Assembly: GCF_017894385.1 (NCBI RefSeq)
Contig: NZ_CP059560.1
Coordinates: forward strand, 434,001 to 498,000
DNA length: 64,000 nucleotides
Direction: 5' to 3'
DNA from: Aromatoleum petrolei
Lineage (GTDB): Bacteria > Pseudomonadota > Gammaproteobacteria > Burkholderiales > Rhodocyclaceae
Shown here: piece by piece, positions 51,818-61,244 of the stretch
Layout of the letters: each line of letters begins with the position of its first letter
Position numbering within the stretch: position 1 is the stretch's first letter
Program-made: the position numbers and the translations under genes
Notes under the pieces: model-generated
The model's database searches: none
What the model was told of the DNA's origin: nothing
What the model saw: the letters and a program-made list of their open reading frames with translations, nothing else

Positions 51818-52732
51818 ATGGACCAATTCCTGGCGCTGCGCGTGTTCGCGCGCGTCGTCGAGGCAGGCACCTTCACGAAGGCGGCCGACTCGCTCGACAT
51901 GCCGAAGCCGACCGTGACGAAGCTGATCCAGAGCCTGGAGACGCACCTGCGGGTGAAGCTGCTCAACCGCACCACGCGGCGCGTCACCGTCACCGCCGAC
52001 GGCGCGGCGTACTACGAGCGGACGGCGCGGCTACTGACGGAACTGGAGGAAATCGATTCCAGCCTGTCGAACGCCCAGGCTTCGCCGAAGGGGCGCGTCC
52101 GCGTGGACGTCGCCGCGGCGGTCGCCACCCGGATCATCATCCCCGCGCTGCATGGCTTCCATGCCCGCTATCCGGATATCCAGATCGACCTCGGTGCGGG
52201 TGACCGCCTCGTGAACCTGATCGCGGACAACGTCGACTGCGTGGTGCGCGCCGGCAACCTCGCCGACGAATCGCTGGTTGCCCGACGCATCGCACAGATC
52301 GAATACGTCACGTGTGCCGCACCCGCCTACCTCGCCGAGCACGGCCTACCCAGGCACCCGTCCGAACTCGGCGGGCCGCACCACGTCGTCGGCTATTTCT
52401 CGGCGGGCACAGGCCGGATTTCGCCCTTCGAATTCGAGCGCAAGGGCGAGCGCATCGAGTTGCCGGGCCGGTACGCCCTCGCCGTCAATGACAGCAACGC
52501 CTACCTCGCGGCAGCCCTCGCGGGGTTGGGGATCGTGCAACTGCCCCGCTTCATGCTCGATCGGCACCTGATTGGGGGGGAACTGGTACCGGTACTGGAG
52601 GACTGGACCTCACCGGGCTTCCCGATCTACGTCGTCTATCCCCCGAACCGCCATCTGAGCGCGAAGATCCGGGTCTTCGTCGACTGGGTCGCCGAGCTTT
52701 TCGCGTCCTTGAATACAGAGGGGCGGCGCTGA
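51818..52732 (+). CDS. LysR-family regulator
   Basis: 304 residues from the ATG at 51818 with GGAGGAGAA upstream. HTH: MDQFLALRVFARVVEAGTFTKAADSLDMPKPTVTKLIQSLETHLRVKLLNRTTRRVTVT, followed by a typical effector domain. This opening is that of the large MDQ.. LysR subgroup that often controls a divergent neighbour, here the hydrolase-fold gene and perhaps the RND operon. The 26-bp motif shared with 53111-53136 may be its operator. Confidence 0.87.
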   Translation: MDQFLALRVFARVVEAGTFTKAADSLDMPKPTVTKLIQSLETHLRVKLLNRTTRRVTVTADGAAYYERTARLLTELEEIDSSLSNAQASPKGRVRVDVAAAVATRIIIPALHGFHARYPDIQIDLGAGDRLVNLIADNVDCVVRAGNLADESLVARRIAQIEYVTCAAPAYLAEHGLPRHPSELGGPHHVVGYFSAGTGRISPFEFERKGERIELPGRYALAVNDSNAYLAAALAGLGIVQLPRFMLDRHLIGGELVPVLEDWTSPGFPIYVVYPPNRHLSAKIRVFVDWVAELFASLNTEGRR

Positions 52733-52789
52733 CTTCCGTCGGCGCCGCCCCTCGGGAACAGCATTCGATCAGCTCGGGACGAACCCGCG

Positions 52790-52996
52790 TCAGCGGATTC
52801 GCAAGGGCCGTTGCGCGCGCCTGGCGCGGCACTGCCTGCCTTCCGGCTCGTCGCCGCGCCCCGCCTGCACGGGATGCGCGAAGGTGGCGCGCGTCTTGAT
52901 GATCATGTTCCGTGCGTTGGCCTCGATATCCGCGCGAGGGTCCGTCGCGGTAATACCTGCCGTTGCCCGCGCTGTTGCTTGTACCGACAACTCCAT
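52790..52996 (-). CDS. Small protein gene, unknown
   Basis: 68 residues (MELSVQATARATAGITATDPRADIEANARNMIIKTRATFAHP...) with a very strong ribosome site (AAAGGAGG) 7 bases before the ATG at 52996. The C-terminal 25 residues are Arg-rich. No family is recognised. It is supported as a real gene by the ribosome site and by the 26-bp motif at 53111-53136, about 115 bp upstream, shared with the lysR promoter. Confidence 0.45.
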   Translation of the reverse strand: MELSVQATARATAGITATDPRADIEANARNMIIKTRATFAHPVQAGRGDEPEGRQCRARRAQRPLRIR

Positions 52997-53336
52997 GGCT
53001 ATCCTCCTTTGAAGTTGATCTGCCGCGAATGCTTGAATCACCTGAATGGCTTGAATGCAGGCGCACTGTACCGGGGGCTCTGTTGCGAATAAATGCACGA
53101 ATTTCTGAAACTTTATTTCCATTTGTGAATAATCGCACCCCGAGTACGCGGGAGGCCGTCATAGCCAAACCGCGCCCGCAACAACCATGACTCTGCAATG
53201 GTTTTTAGGATTCGATCAACATATTCCAACGTCACGCCATGGAATTGCACGCGCTCCGATGGCGCGCCCGGCATCTCAACGGAGGCCGGGCAATTCATAG
53301 ATTGATGCTACGCGCCGAAAACTGACCATGAGGATG
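52997..53336. promoter_or_regulatory. Upstream region of the small gene, with motif copy 2 at 53111-53136
   Basis: CTTTATTTCC-ATTT-GTGAATAATCGC, 24 of 26 bases identical to 51753-51778 and in the same orientation. The rest of the stretch to the IS3 element shows no convincing gene. Confidence 0.45.
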
Positions 53337-54949
53337 TGGAGGTGCGGACGAAAACTTGGACTCTTAAGGAGAGCGTCCATGTATTCGTACGCAGACCGCA
53401 TGAGGGCCGTGCAGCTCTACATCAAACTTGGTAAGCGCGTGGGTGCGACCATCCGTAAGCTGGGCTACCCGACGAAGAATGCACTCAAGGACTGGTATCG
53501 AGAATACGAACGTCGTCACGACTTGCCAGGAGGCTATGTACGCACCAAGCCATGGTATTTAGATGAACAGAAGCGGGTTGCCGTCGAGCACTATCTGATT
53601 CATGGTCGGTGCCAGGCAGCGACCATGAAGGCGCTGGGTTACCCTTGCCGTATAACGCTTTCGGCCTGGATCGATGAATATGATCCTGAAGCTAGGCGAC
53701 GCGTCGTTGGCAAGATCGTAACCTCCAAGCCCCGATCGGAGCAGCAGAAGCGAGCTGCGGTGATCGATCTGTGCTCCAGGCGTGAGAGTGCGCGCGAGGT
53801 GGCTCAGGAGGTGGGCATTAGCCGCCAGACGTTGTACAAGTGGAAAGATCAGCAACTTGGTCATGAGGCTCCCGCATACATGACACACCGTCGCGATTTG
53901 CCACAAACTGCCAGCCGCGGAGAATTGGAGCGCGAGCTCGACGCTCTGCGTAGGGACGTCCAGCGCCTGCAGCTCGAACACGACCTGCTGACGAAGGCCA
54001 ACGAACTGTTAAAAAAAGATCTGGGCATCGACCTGCGGCTCCTGACAAATCGGGAGAAGACGCTGCTGATTGATGCCCTGCGACAGATCCACGCTCTGCC
54101 AGAACTCCTTGCACGGCTTGACCTCGCCCGCAGCTCCTATTTTTATCATCGCGCGCAGCTGCGCCTTGGTGACCGGTACGCGGAGCTTCGCCAGACCATT
54201 GTGGCGCTCTTCGAAGCCAATCATCACTGCTACGGTTACCGCCGCATCCACGCGGCGCTGGCCAAAGGGTACGGGCACGTCTCCGAGAAGATCGTGCGCC
54301 GCCTGATGAAGCAGGAGCAGCTCATCGTCGCTACCGTGAAGCGGCGCCGGTACAGTTCCTACCAGGGGGAGCTGGACGTCGCACCGGAGAACCTGGTCAA
54401 TCGTGACTTCCAGGCTGCGGCACCAAACAAGAAGTGGCTCACCGATATCACAGAATTCCAATTGCCCGCAGGCAAGGTATATCTGTCGCCCATGATCGAC
54501 TGCTTCGACGGACTCGTCGTCAGTTGGACCGTGGGCACGCGTCCGGACGCTGAGCTTGTAAACACCATGTTGGATGCCGCTATCGAGACAATCGCCGAGA
54601 GTCCCGATCGGCCGGTTGTGCACTCCGATCGCGGTGCCCATTACCGCTGGCCCGGGTGGCTCTCGCGAATGCACAAGGCCGACCTCACGCGTTCCATGTC
54701 ACGCAAAGGGTGCTCACCGGATAACGCGGCCTGCGAGGGTTTTTTCGGACGGCTGAAAAACGAGATGTACTACCATCGCAACTGGATCAACACGACGCTT
54801 GGCGAGTTCATGCAGCAGGTGGATTCCTACATCCGCTGGTATAACCAGCATCGAATCAAACTCTCACTCGGTGGTCTGAGCCCCTTGGAGTACCGGCAGT
54901 TTCTGGGAATTGCAGCATAAACAGTCCAAGTTTTCGCCCGCACCTCCAG
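53337..54949 (+). mobile_element. IS3-family insertion sequence, complete
   Basis: Terminal inverted repeats of 26 bp with one mismatch (53337-53362 and 54924-54949; TGGAGGTGCGG..CGAAAACTTGGACT) flank one transposase gene. No clear target duplication was seen. GC content is lower than in the neighbouring genes. Confidence 0.88.
53379..54920 (+). CDS. IS3-family transposase, single-frame
   Basis: 513 residues from the ATG at 53379 (AAGGAGAG upstream). Two N-terminal helix-turn-helix regions (YADRMRAVQLYIKLGKRVGATIRKLGYPT; EVAQEVGISRQTLYKWKDQQLG) and a coiled coil (ELERELDALRRDVQRLQLEHDLLTKANELLKKDLG) precede an rve-type DDE domain: WLTDITEF (first D), VVHSDRGAHY (second D), SPDNAACEGFFGRLKNEMYY (E). 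Most IS3 members need a -1 frameshift between orfA and orfB; this one encodes both in one frame. It appears intact. Confidence 0.92.
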   Translation: MYSYADRMRAVQLYIKLGKRVGATIRKLGYPTKNALKDWYREYERRHDLPGGYVRTKPWYLDEQKRVAVEHYLIHGRCQAATMKALGYPCRITLSAWIDEYDPEARRRVVGKIVTSKPRSEQQKRAAVIDLCSRRESAREVAQEVGISRQTLYKWKDQQLGHEAPAYMTHRRDLPQTASRGELERELDALRRDVQRLQLEHDLLTKANELLKKDLGIDLRLLTNREKTLLIDALRQIHALPELLARLDLARSSYFYHRAQLRLGDRYAELRQTIVALFEANHHCYGYRRIHAALAKGYGHVSEKIVRRLMKQEQLIVATVKRRRYSSYQGELDVAPENLVNRDFQAAAPNKKWLTDITEFQLPAGKVYLSPMIDCFDGLVVSWTVGTRPDAELVNTMLDAAIETIAESPDRPVVHSDRGAHYRWPGWLSRMHKADLTRSMSRKGCSPDNAACEGFFGRLKNEMYYHRNWINTTLGEFMQQVDSYIRWYNQHRIKLSLGGLSPLEYRQFLGIAA

Positions 54950-55026
54950 AGGGTCAAAATTCAACGCGCGCGGACAGCTGTTACTTATGTCCCCGGCCGC
55001 TCAGCTCGCGCCCCCTCCCGTGATTG

Positions 55027-55899
55027 TCACTCCACTGAATAGGCGCCAACACCTACGACATACTTTCCAACGCGTTTCGCGTAGGTCGTCTTCTTCGCGG
55101 TCTTCAAGGTGACCGGATTCCGCCAGAGATATTGGACCTCGGCGACATCATCGCCCTTTGTCCGGCGCAGCATTTCCTGGACAAACAGTTTCCCGGCCGC
55201 ATCACGCAAGTCCTTCGAGTATTTCCCGATTAGGCGCGGCTGGGCGCCGTGGGCGTACATGATTGCGTCGTCGTTGCCGATGACGAATGCATAGAGGTCG
55301 TCCTGAACGAAACCGCCGTTCAAATCGTTGAAACGACGAATCGCAGCCTGCGGATCCTGCTTAAGTTCGTGGACCGCCCGCCAGAGTAACGCCTTCGCCT
55401 GTTCTGCAGACGCGAACGGGATGTAGTAACCGACGGCAACGATGCTGTCACCAACAGCCCGATAATAGACGACCTTCTGCTCGGCCCTGCCGTGCTGGCG
55501 GTTGAGCCAGCGGTATTTCACCGTGCCGGAACCATTGGCTTTGGCCCCTTCCAGCATTTCCCGGATGAAGGGCTTGCCTTCGGGATCCTTGAGATCAATG
55601 ATATTCCGCCCGACCAGCGTCATCGACGGCCCCCCACTCGCCTTCATGACGCCATCAGCACCGAGGACATAGACGTACAGATCACCGCTGAGGAATTCGC
55701 CGGCACGACTGAAGGCTGCCAAAGCGGCGTCGCCGTCCGCGCCGTAACGGGCAGCGGCGCGCTCAAGAAGGGCCTTGGCGGCCGAGCTCTCACTGGCTTC
55801 GACGGCCGCGGCTGACTCGGCGGCAGCAATGGACGGCGTGCTGAGTGCAGCACTCGACAGGACGATGCACGCGGCAATTCCCGAAAAGGTGAACCTCAT
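55027..55899 (-). CDS. Periplasmic protein with two Cache domains
   Basis: 290 residues with a signal peptide (MRFTFSGIAACIVLSSAALSTPSIAAA). Two repeats follow, each with the single-Cache pattern: LYVYVLGADGVMKASGGPSMTLVGRNIIDLKDPEGKPFIREMLEGAKANGSGTVKYRW and LYAFVIGNDDAIMYAHGAQPRLIGKYSKDLRDAAGKLFVQEMLRRTKGDDVAEVQYLW. No membrane or signalling domain is attached, so it may bind a small ligand in the periplasm and act with a separate receptor. No partner gene adjoins it. Confidence 0.85.
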   Translation of the reverse strand: MRFTFSGIAACIVLSSAALSTPSIAAAESAAAVEASESSAAKALLERAAARYGADGDAALAAFSRAGEFLSGDLYVYVLGADGVMKASGGPSMTLVGRNIIDLKDPEGKPFIREMLEGAKANGSGTVKYRWLNRQHGRAEQKVVYYRAVGDSIVAVGYYIPFASAEQAKALLWRAVHELKQDPQAAIRRFNDLNGGFVQDDLYAFVIGNDDAIMYAHGAQPRLIGKYSKDLRDAAGKLFVQEMLRRTKGDDVAEVQYLWRNPVTLKTAKKTTYAKRVGKYVVGVGAYSVE

Positions 55900-56154
55900 T
55901 CTGTTTGGCTACCCAGTTGATTGCTGACAATGGTACTAAAAAGTAAGTTGGTTGCCGACCATTGACCCTGGGATTTTTCCAGTGCGCATCTCTGCGTGGT
56001 TGGCACTTTACCGTGGGCCACATCCACCTTCGGATGTCTGTCGCCGACCACGTTTCCGCAGAACCGGATCGAACAACGGGATCGGCAAGAAATGACAGCA
56101 CGAGGACTGTTCGGCCGGAAGGCGAAAAACGTAGAGCACCTCCGTTTTGCCGTG

Positions 56155-56724
56155 TCAAGCCCGCGCCTTCGTGAGCGCAACCTGATTCGCTCCGCTCATC
56201 GAGTCTTGTTCAGCGAGCCAGTTCTCAAAATGGGCAAAATGGGTACGATCTCGGGCGATCCAGGTGCCCTTTCCTCTGGCAAGCACGGCTCGCCCGGGCA
56301 GCAAGACCATCTCTCCGGATATGTAAATGCGCGATCCTTCGCGTCGCTCGATCCGTGCCCGCACCTCAACTGGGCGTTCAATGGGCACCGGCTTGATGAA
56401 GCTTACCGCGAGTTCGGCGGTAACCGAAAGCACGCCCTGCAGGAGCGGGACGTGACCGAGGCACTCATCGAGAACCGAAGCAGTCCAGCCACCGTGTGCA
56501 ACGTTTGGGCCGCCCTCGTGGTCCTTGGGACAGCGAAGCTCGAACCAAGCCGTGCCGGTTTCATCCAATCGCTCGCTGATCAAACCTAGGCGACAGGTTT
56601 TCTTATCGCGGCAGGCGCCGCAAAGCGCGACGCCGCCGTCGCTACGCGGTGGATCCCGGACATCCGGGCCTGCCGATCTATCCGTAGGGCTCTTGCAGTG
56701 ACACTTATGTGAATCCTGTGACAT
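56155..56724 (-). CDS. PaaI-type hotdog thioesterase
   Basis: 189 residues. GGPNVAHGGWTASVLDECLGHVPLLQGVLSVTAELAVSFIKPVPIERPVEVRARIERREGSRIYISGEM is the PaaI-like hotdog core with HGG. An N-terminal 45-residue extension carries CHC and CGACRDKKTC, which could bind a metal. Members hydrolyse acyl-CoA or aryl-CoA thioesters. It stands alone between the Cache protein and the DUF1329 gene. Confidence 0.8.
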   Translation of the reverse strand: MSQDSHKCHCKSPTDRSAGPDVRDPPRSDGGVALCGACRDKKTCRLGLISERLDETGTAWFELRCPKDHEGGPNVAHGGWTASVLDECLGHVPLLQGVLSVTAELAVSFIKPVPIERPVEVRARIERREGSRIYISGEMVLLPGRAVLARGKGTWIARDRTHFAHFENWLAEQDSMSGANQVALTKARA

Positions 56725-57012
56725 GGGCGGTCCGCGGATGCGATGATTGAATGGAACTATTGACGGATGTCGGTAAATTCCAGGATGAGGACGACGGCGG
56801 GGGCAACGCGTGCCGGGTGTATCTCGAGTACAGAGCCGACTACGACCCGCAGTTCAGTTCGAGCGAATCCAGAGCGACCCATGCCCGGCAGGCGCCCTGA
56901 GTGAAATCGCATTCTGGAGGGCGGGGGAGCGTACCTTCAGAGGACTCTCATCCAATGAGGCCTTATCTATCGGCGACACCGACGATTGCGCTCCCCCAGT
57001 TGAGTCAACCCA

Positions 57013-58374
57013 TCAACGCTGGGTCCTGCGCGCCAAGCCGTCCGGCGTATAGTAGGTGCCGAAATCTACCTTGTCGATGTCAAAGAAAATACCCTTGGAG
57101 TCTCCAGCGAGCGAGGAATGGAAATAGATCCCCGTGTTGAAGTTGTAAATCGCGGTAAAGCCTGTAAAGCCAATTTTCTTATCGTAGGCGACAAAGATCG
57201 GTGCAATTAGCCCCTTCGAAATCTTGCCGGCGGCATCCCAGCCATCCATCAGAAGCGCACATTGGCAATCCTCATCAAAGTAGAACCGTTTCTTCGGATG
57301 CACGTGGCGCTGCCCCGGCTTGAGCGTCGCCTCGACCACGTACACCCGATGCAATTCCCAGCGCATCAGGTCGGGGTTTTGATGGTTCTTCTGCAGCAGT
57401 TCATCCGCCTTGGCGTTGTACCACCGATAGGCATTGTAGGGAACGATCATTTCTTTCTCGTCAACGACCTTCCAGTCGAAGCGGTCGAGCATGCCCGAAT
57501 AGACGAAGATCTCGTCGACCAACATGGCGCCGCCCGACGTTCCGAGCGGAGCGTCGTAGAGATAATCCGGACTGAGACGAACCCGCCGTTGGCCGGGTTG
57601 ATAGTTCCAGGTTCTGTCGGGGTTCGCCACCGGATTTACGGTTTTTTTCTGCATGTTGCCTTCGCCGACAATCCTGGCCGGGGCGGTATAGATGTTGTTG
57701 GTGTTGTAAAACTGGCCCCCAGCCGCATAAAAACTCTCAGGAGTCATATCCCGGTTGTAATAGGGATTCTCTTGTCGGTTATTGACCTCCCCGGTCATGA
57801 CCTTGTTCCCGCTTGCATCCACGTACCATAACTTGGCGTAGTTCCACATCGAGTGCCCAAGATAGTGCAGCTGATGATTCCACATCGCCTCGTAGCCGTT
57901 CTTCGGTTGGGGGAACGGTATGCCGCCGAAGCAACCGGTAACGGCGAGGCCGTTCTCAATGAGTTTGCAGCGCCCCGCGGCGTTCTTCTTTGTATTCTCG
58001 ATTACCCAGTCTGGGTAAGACACGCTCCGGTGTGTCGGATAGACGCTGACCCGGAAGGTCGGGTAGCGCTTCAGCAGTTCCTGGACCCCCTCGGAGAGCT
58101 TGTCCGCATATTGCGCCATGTTGGCACCGGTTATGGTGTACAGCGGCTCCTCCTTTGCAAAGGGATCAGCCCAAAAGCCGGAATCCTTCTTGAACCCGGG
58201 CGGGTTAGTCGTGTCGGGCAGACCGCCGGTATAGGCGGGGATGGTCCCTTCCTTGTTCCCCGCCTTTATCGCCCCCCAGGGCAAACGCTCCTCGTCGCCG
58301 AACGCTGCGGTCCCATGGGCGCCAAGCGTCGCCACAACGGCAATAGCCGTGCAAATTTTGCGCAGTTTCATCAT
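57013..58374 (-). CDS. DUF1329 outer-membrane lipid/hydrophobic compound protein
   Basis: 453 residues with a signal peptide (MMKLRKICTAIAVVATLGAHGTAAF) and the DUF1329 pattern: LPWGAIKAGNKEGTIPAYTGGLP, YPDWVIENTKKNAAGRCKLIENG, RTWNYQPGQRRVRLSPDYLYDAPLGTSGGAMLVDEIFVYSGMLDRFDWKVV, and WELHRVYVVEATLKPGQRHVHPKKRFYFDEDC. The family is related to LolA/LolB-like carriers and is almost always next to DUF1302, as here (22 bp). Such pairs occur with pathways for steroids and other hydrophobic substrates, probably for transport across the outer membrane. Confidence 0.9.
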   Translation of the reverse strand: MMKLRKICTAIAVVATLGAHGTAAFGDEERLPWGAIKAGNKEGTIPAYTGGLPDTTNPPGFKKDSGFWADPFAKEEPLYTITGANMAQYADKLSEGVQELLKRYPTFRVSVYPTHRSVSYPDWVIENTKKNAAGRCKLIENGLAVTGCFGGIPFPQPKNGYEAMWNHQLHYLGHSMWNYAKLWYVDASGNKVMTGEVNNRQENPYYNRDMTPESFYAAGGQFYNTNNIYTAPARIVGEGNMQKKTVNPVANPDRTWNYQPGQRRVRLSPDYLYDAPLGTSGGAMLVDEIFVYSGMLDRFDWKVVDEKEMIVPYNAYRWYNAKADELLQKNHQNPDLMRWELHRVYVVEATLKPGQRHVHPKKRFYFDEDCQCALLMDGWDAAGKISKGLIAPIFVAYDKKIGFTGFTAIYNFNTGIYFHSSLAGDSKGIFFDIDKVDFGTYYTPDGLARRTQR

Positions 58375-58395
58375 CGGTGCGTCCTCGTATGTCTC

Positions 58396-60093
58396 TCAGA
58401 ATGCAGTGGAATAGGTGAAGACCACGTAATCGCGATCGCGGAAATTTGCCAACCCCGAGAAGCTCCTCGTGGCCGCGCCGGGAAGGGTCCCCTTCTTGCC
58501 ATCGCGCTGCGTGTAGCTCAGATCGAATTGGTGCTTGTGGTTGCCTGAATAATAATCGACGCGGCCACCGATACGGATCAGGTAGGACTCTTCCGGCATC
58601 GTACCCGCACCGGCGGCAGCGGCATTCCCGTGGAGCCCGTAGATGAGCAGCAGGGGCATGGAGACATCCATGCCGGGGAAAACCTGCTGCCAAGTCGGCG
58701 TAAACGAGACGCCCACGCTGGCAGCGCTCCGGGTCGCGCAGCCGCGCAGAATCTCGTTGTTGTCACAGAAACCCGCGACGCCGCGCATGTCGCCGTTGAA
58801 GAGATCCCGGTTCTTGGTAATTTTGTCTAGGTACGTGTAGTCGAACTGGAAGGCGAGGGGAGCGCTGTCAAACAGAGCACTCCTGGTGAAGACCTTCGCG
58901 CCGCTCAGCAATGCATGGTAAGTGTTGCCCCGGGGGCCCTCCATCTTGGATCCGGCGCCAAAGACGACACCGGAACGTTGCGCAAGCGGCATGTTCTCGC
59001 GATAGTTGAGTTCAGCACCGACGGCCCATTCACCAACCTGGAGGTTCGACGTCACGCCATAAAGCTTGATGTCCTGCGCGTAGACAGCATGGGCTTCCGG
59101 GCCCGTCGGGCCGATCAGGACCTGGTTGAGCCAGGTCGGGTTCTTGTCGTCGAACTTGCGATACCAGAAGGAGAGGTTATTGCCCTGCCAGGCGCTGGGC
59201 GCAAATTTTACCCCCAGCGCCACGTCTCCCTTGTCCCCCTCGCGGGCATTTCCGCGCGGGACCGCGGGAAAGGATAGAAACGGAGGTGCAAGAGTTGCGC
59301 CGTCGCCGACGGCGAAGAAGGTGCCCCCTTCAGAAATTCGCGACGAACGGAACTCGCCCGTGTACTGCGCCATCGCTGTCCAAGCGGGAGAAAGCTGCCA
59401 GATCAGGCCGGCCTGACCGATCGGAATCGCCGTTTCCTTGGCCGACGCTCCCGGGCTGAGGTCAGTCTTGCGGCCATCGTTCGGCGCCATCGAGAAGCTG
59501 ACGCTGCCGCCGTTTCCGAACAGGAATTCACCCGGCAGCCAAGCGAAGCGCCCGACCTTCACATTGAGCTGCGTTCCTCCGGGTTCCAGATTCGCCCAAC
59601 CGAACGCATCTAGGAATTCGCCGCTAGGGCCTTGATAAAAGCGCTTGACGGTGTTAGTGAATCGATTCCCCGGGTAGTTCGCCACAGCGGCGAACCTCGG
59701 ATCGCTCTTTCCCTCGTCAGGGAAATTCGGGTCATACCAAGCAGTGCCACTGAGGCGAAAGCCGTACATGTTGCGCACATTAAGGTCGAATTCGGAGTAC
59801 ACGTCAAACCGCGACAGCGCCAAATCGCCCTTATCAAAGAGGTAATTGCCCTCGTCCGTGTTGCTGTTGACCAGCGCCGCCTCGCGCTCCGAGGCGCGCC
59901 AAAGCGCGTTATAGCGAAGCGTTGTGTCAAGCGACATCTGAACGTCCGGATTGTCGGTCTCGATCTTAAAGGCGGAGGCCGGCCCAGAACCGACGGCCAT
60001 GGCAACCGCCAGGAAAACCGTGCTCCGCTTCCAGTGTCGGGTGCCCGAAATTTCGTAACTCTCGACGTTCCCCTTTGTTTTCTCGTTCCTCAT
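58396..60093 (-). CDS. DUF1302 outer-membrane beta-barrel protein
   Basis: 565 residues with an N-terminal leader (WKRSTVFLAVAMAVGSGPASAF) and a barrel of amphipathic strands ending in YVVFTYSTAF. Family segments include VQMSLDTTLRYNALWRASERE, LSRFDVYSEFDLNVRNMYGFRLSGTAWYD, and LNVKVGRFAWLPGEFLFG. It is likely the outer-membrane channel partner of the DUF1329 protein encoded 22 bp downstream. The long upstream extension in front of the leader may mean that the true start is a later Met. Confidence 0.9.
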   Translation of the reverse strand: MRNEKTKGNVESYEISGTRHWKRSTVFLAVAMAVGSGPASAFKIETDNPDVQMSLDTTLRYNALWRASEREAALVNSNTDEGNYLFDKGDLALSRFDVYSEFDLNVRNMYGFRLSGTAWYDPNFPDEGKSDPRFAAVANYPGNRFTNTVKRFYQGPSGEFLDAFGWANLEPGGTQLNVKVGRFAWLPGEFLFGNGGSVSFSMAPNDGRKTDLSPGASAKETAIPIGQAGLIWQLSPAWTAMAQYTGEFRSSRISEGGTFFAVGDGATLAPPFLSFPAVPRGNAREGDKGDVALGVKFAPSAWQGNNLSFWYRKFDDKNPTWLNQVLIGPTGPEAHAVYAQDIKLYGVTSNLQVGEWAVGAELNYRENMPLAQRSGVVFGAGSKMEGPRGNTYHALLSGAKVFTRSALFDSAPLAFQFDYTYLDKITKNRDLFNGDMRGVAGFCDNNEILRGCATRSAASVGVSFTPTWQQVFPGMDVSMPLLLIYGLHGNAAAAGAGTMPEESYLIRIGGRVDYYSGNHKHQFDLSYTQRDGKKGTLPGAATRSFSGLANFRDRDYVVFTYSTAF

Positions 60094-60293
60094 GCCTTCC
60101 TCCTTTTTCTACACTCCATTGCACTTCAACTCACCCAACCCCGAACTGTCGGGCATATCCGCCACCCTCGACGAAGGCGATGTTCGTCCCAAGCACATCT
60201 GCTGATTGATCCTCCAAGCAATCACCATCTAGGGCGCCAAAACAGTCTGCAGCCGGGCGGTCTTGGCCGGTTTCAGCCGCTCGACCCGGCCCC

Positions 60294-60440
60294 CTAGTTC
60301 AAGATCAGGAAAAACAACTCCACTTCCCAGCGCGGTACCAGTGCGCCAGCTCGGCTGGCGCCTGCCGGGTCGGCGCCGTCCGGTTGGTCAGCAGCCGCAA
60401 CACGACCGGCTTGGCGCCAGACGGCGCGCCCACTTCCGCG
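60294..60440 (-). pseudogene. IS4-type transposase C-terminal fragment
   Basis: Minus-strand GAKPVVLRLLTNRTAPTRQAPAELAHWYR followed, after a frame change, by RWEVELFFLIL matches the RLLTNR...WYRARWEIELFF region (the catalytic Glu block) of IS4 transposases. The rest of the gene is absent. 60094-60293 holds the DUF1302 promoter region. Confidence 0.6.
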
Positions 60441-60506
60441 GCAAACGGAGCAGCCACAGGTGTTCCATGTCGGGATCCTCCGCCACAGCTCAGTCCTTGG
60501 AATAGC

Positions 60507-61060
60507 GTGTTTCCGCGCTTTTCTCGTCGGGCGGACAAGGGCGCTTGGCAAGCGGTCTTCGCCCGGCTTTCCGAAGACGCCGATGTCGAGGAGATATTCC
60601 TGGACAGCACCATTGTTCGCGTACACCGGCACGCGGCAGGTCCATCAAAAAAAAAAGGGACAACAAGGTCTCGGCCGCTCTCGTGGGGGATAGAGCACCG
60701 GAAGGCGCGCCGCGGTAGATCGACTCGGGACGATTTCGCCTCGCCGGGGGTGAGCGCTACGACCACACTGAAGCGGATAATTTGCCCGTCGCAATCGGGG
60801 ATCTCGAAGCGGTGATCGCCGACAAGGCGTTCGACGCGGCCAATCTCTTGGGGCGTATTCGAGAGCTGGGCGCACGGGGCTTCATTCCGCCCAGAGGCAA
60901 CCGCAAACAAGTTCGTGAATATGAAGTTCATCAGAACAAAGTCGCAATCTCATTCAACGGTTCTTCGCCCGAACAGCGTCGCCACATCGCCACTTGCTAC
61001 GACAAACTCGCTGTTCGCTTCGAGGCGTCTATTTCTATCGCCGCTGCCGTTATCTGCTTT
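60507..61060 (+). pseudogene. IS5-family (IS427-like) transposase, decayed
   Basis: Plus-strand pieces FARLSEDADVEEIFLDSTIVRVHRHAAGPSKKKG, then in another frame VAIGDLEAVIADKAFDAANLLGRI, GFIPPRGNRKQVREYEVHQNK, and HIATCYDKLAVRFEASISIAAAVI match the DSTivrvH..a.g, viaDkaYD and RiATRYDKLa blocks. The catalytic frame is broken at least twice. Confidence 0.75.
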
Positions 61061-61244
61061 GCAGGATATCGACAGACTCTAGTGAATCGATTCCATTTTT
61101 TGAACCGTCACTGCGTCACTCACTCTTGTCTTTTGAACAATGTTCTGTTTTTTGAACATGCACATTCAAACATGGGAAATCAGCGGTGTCAACGCGTCTC
61201 GCACTGCTAGATCAGGCTCCACAATCCTTGTCCTGCTACGATGC
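61061..61244. other. Short intergenic stretch
   Basis: No gene recognised; AT-richer than its surroundings. Confidence 0.3.

Noticed and set aside
56751..56900. Short plus-strand frame starting MELLTDVGKFQDEDDGGG
   Set aside because: About 49 codons, no ribosome site, no recognised family; possibly chance or a relic.
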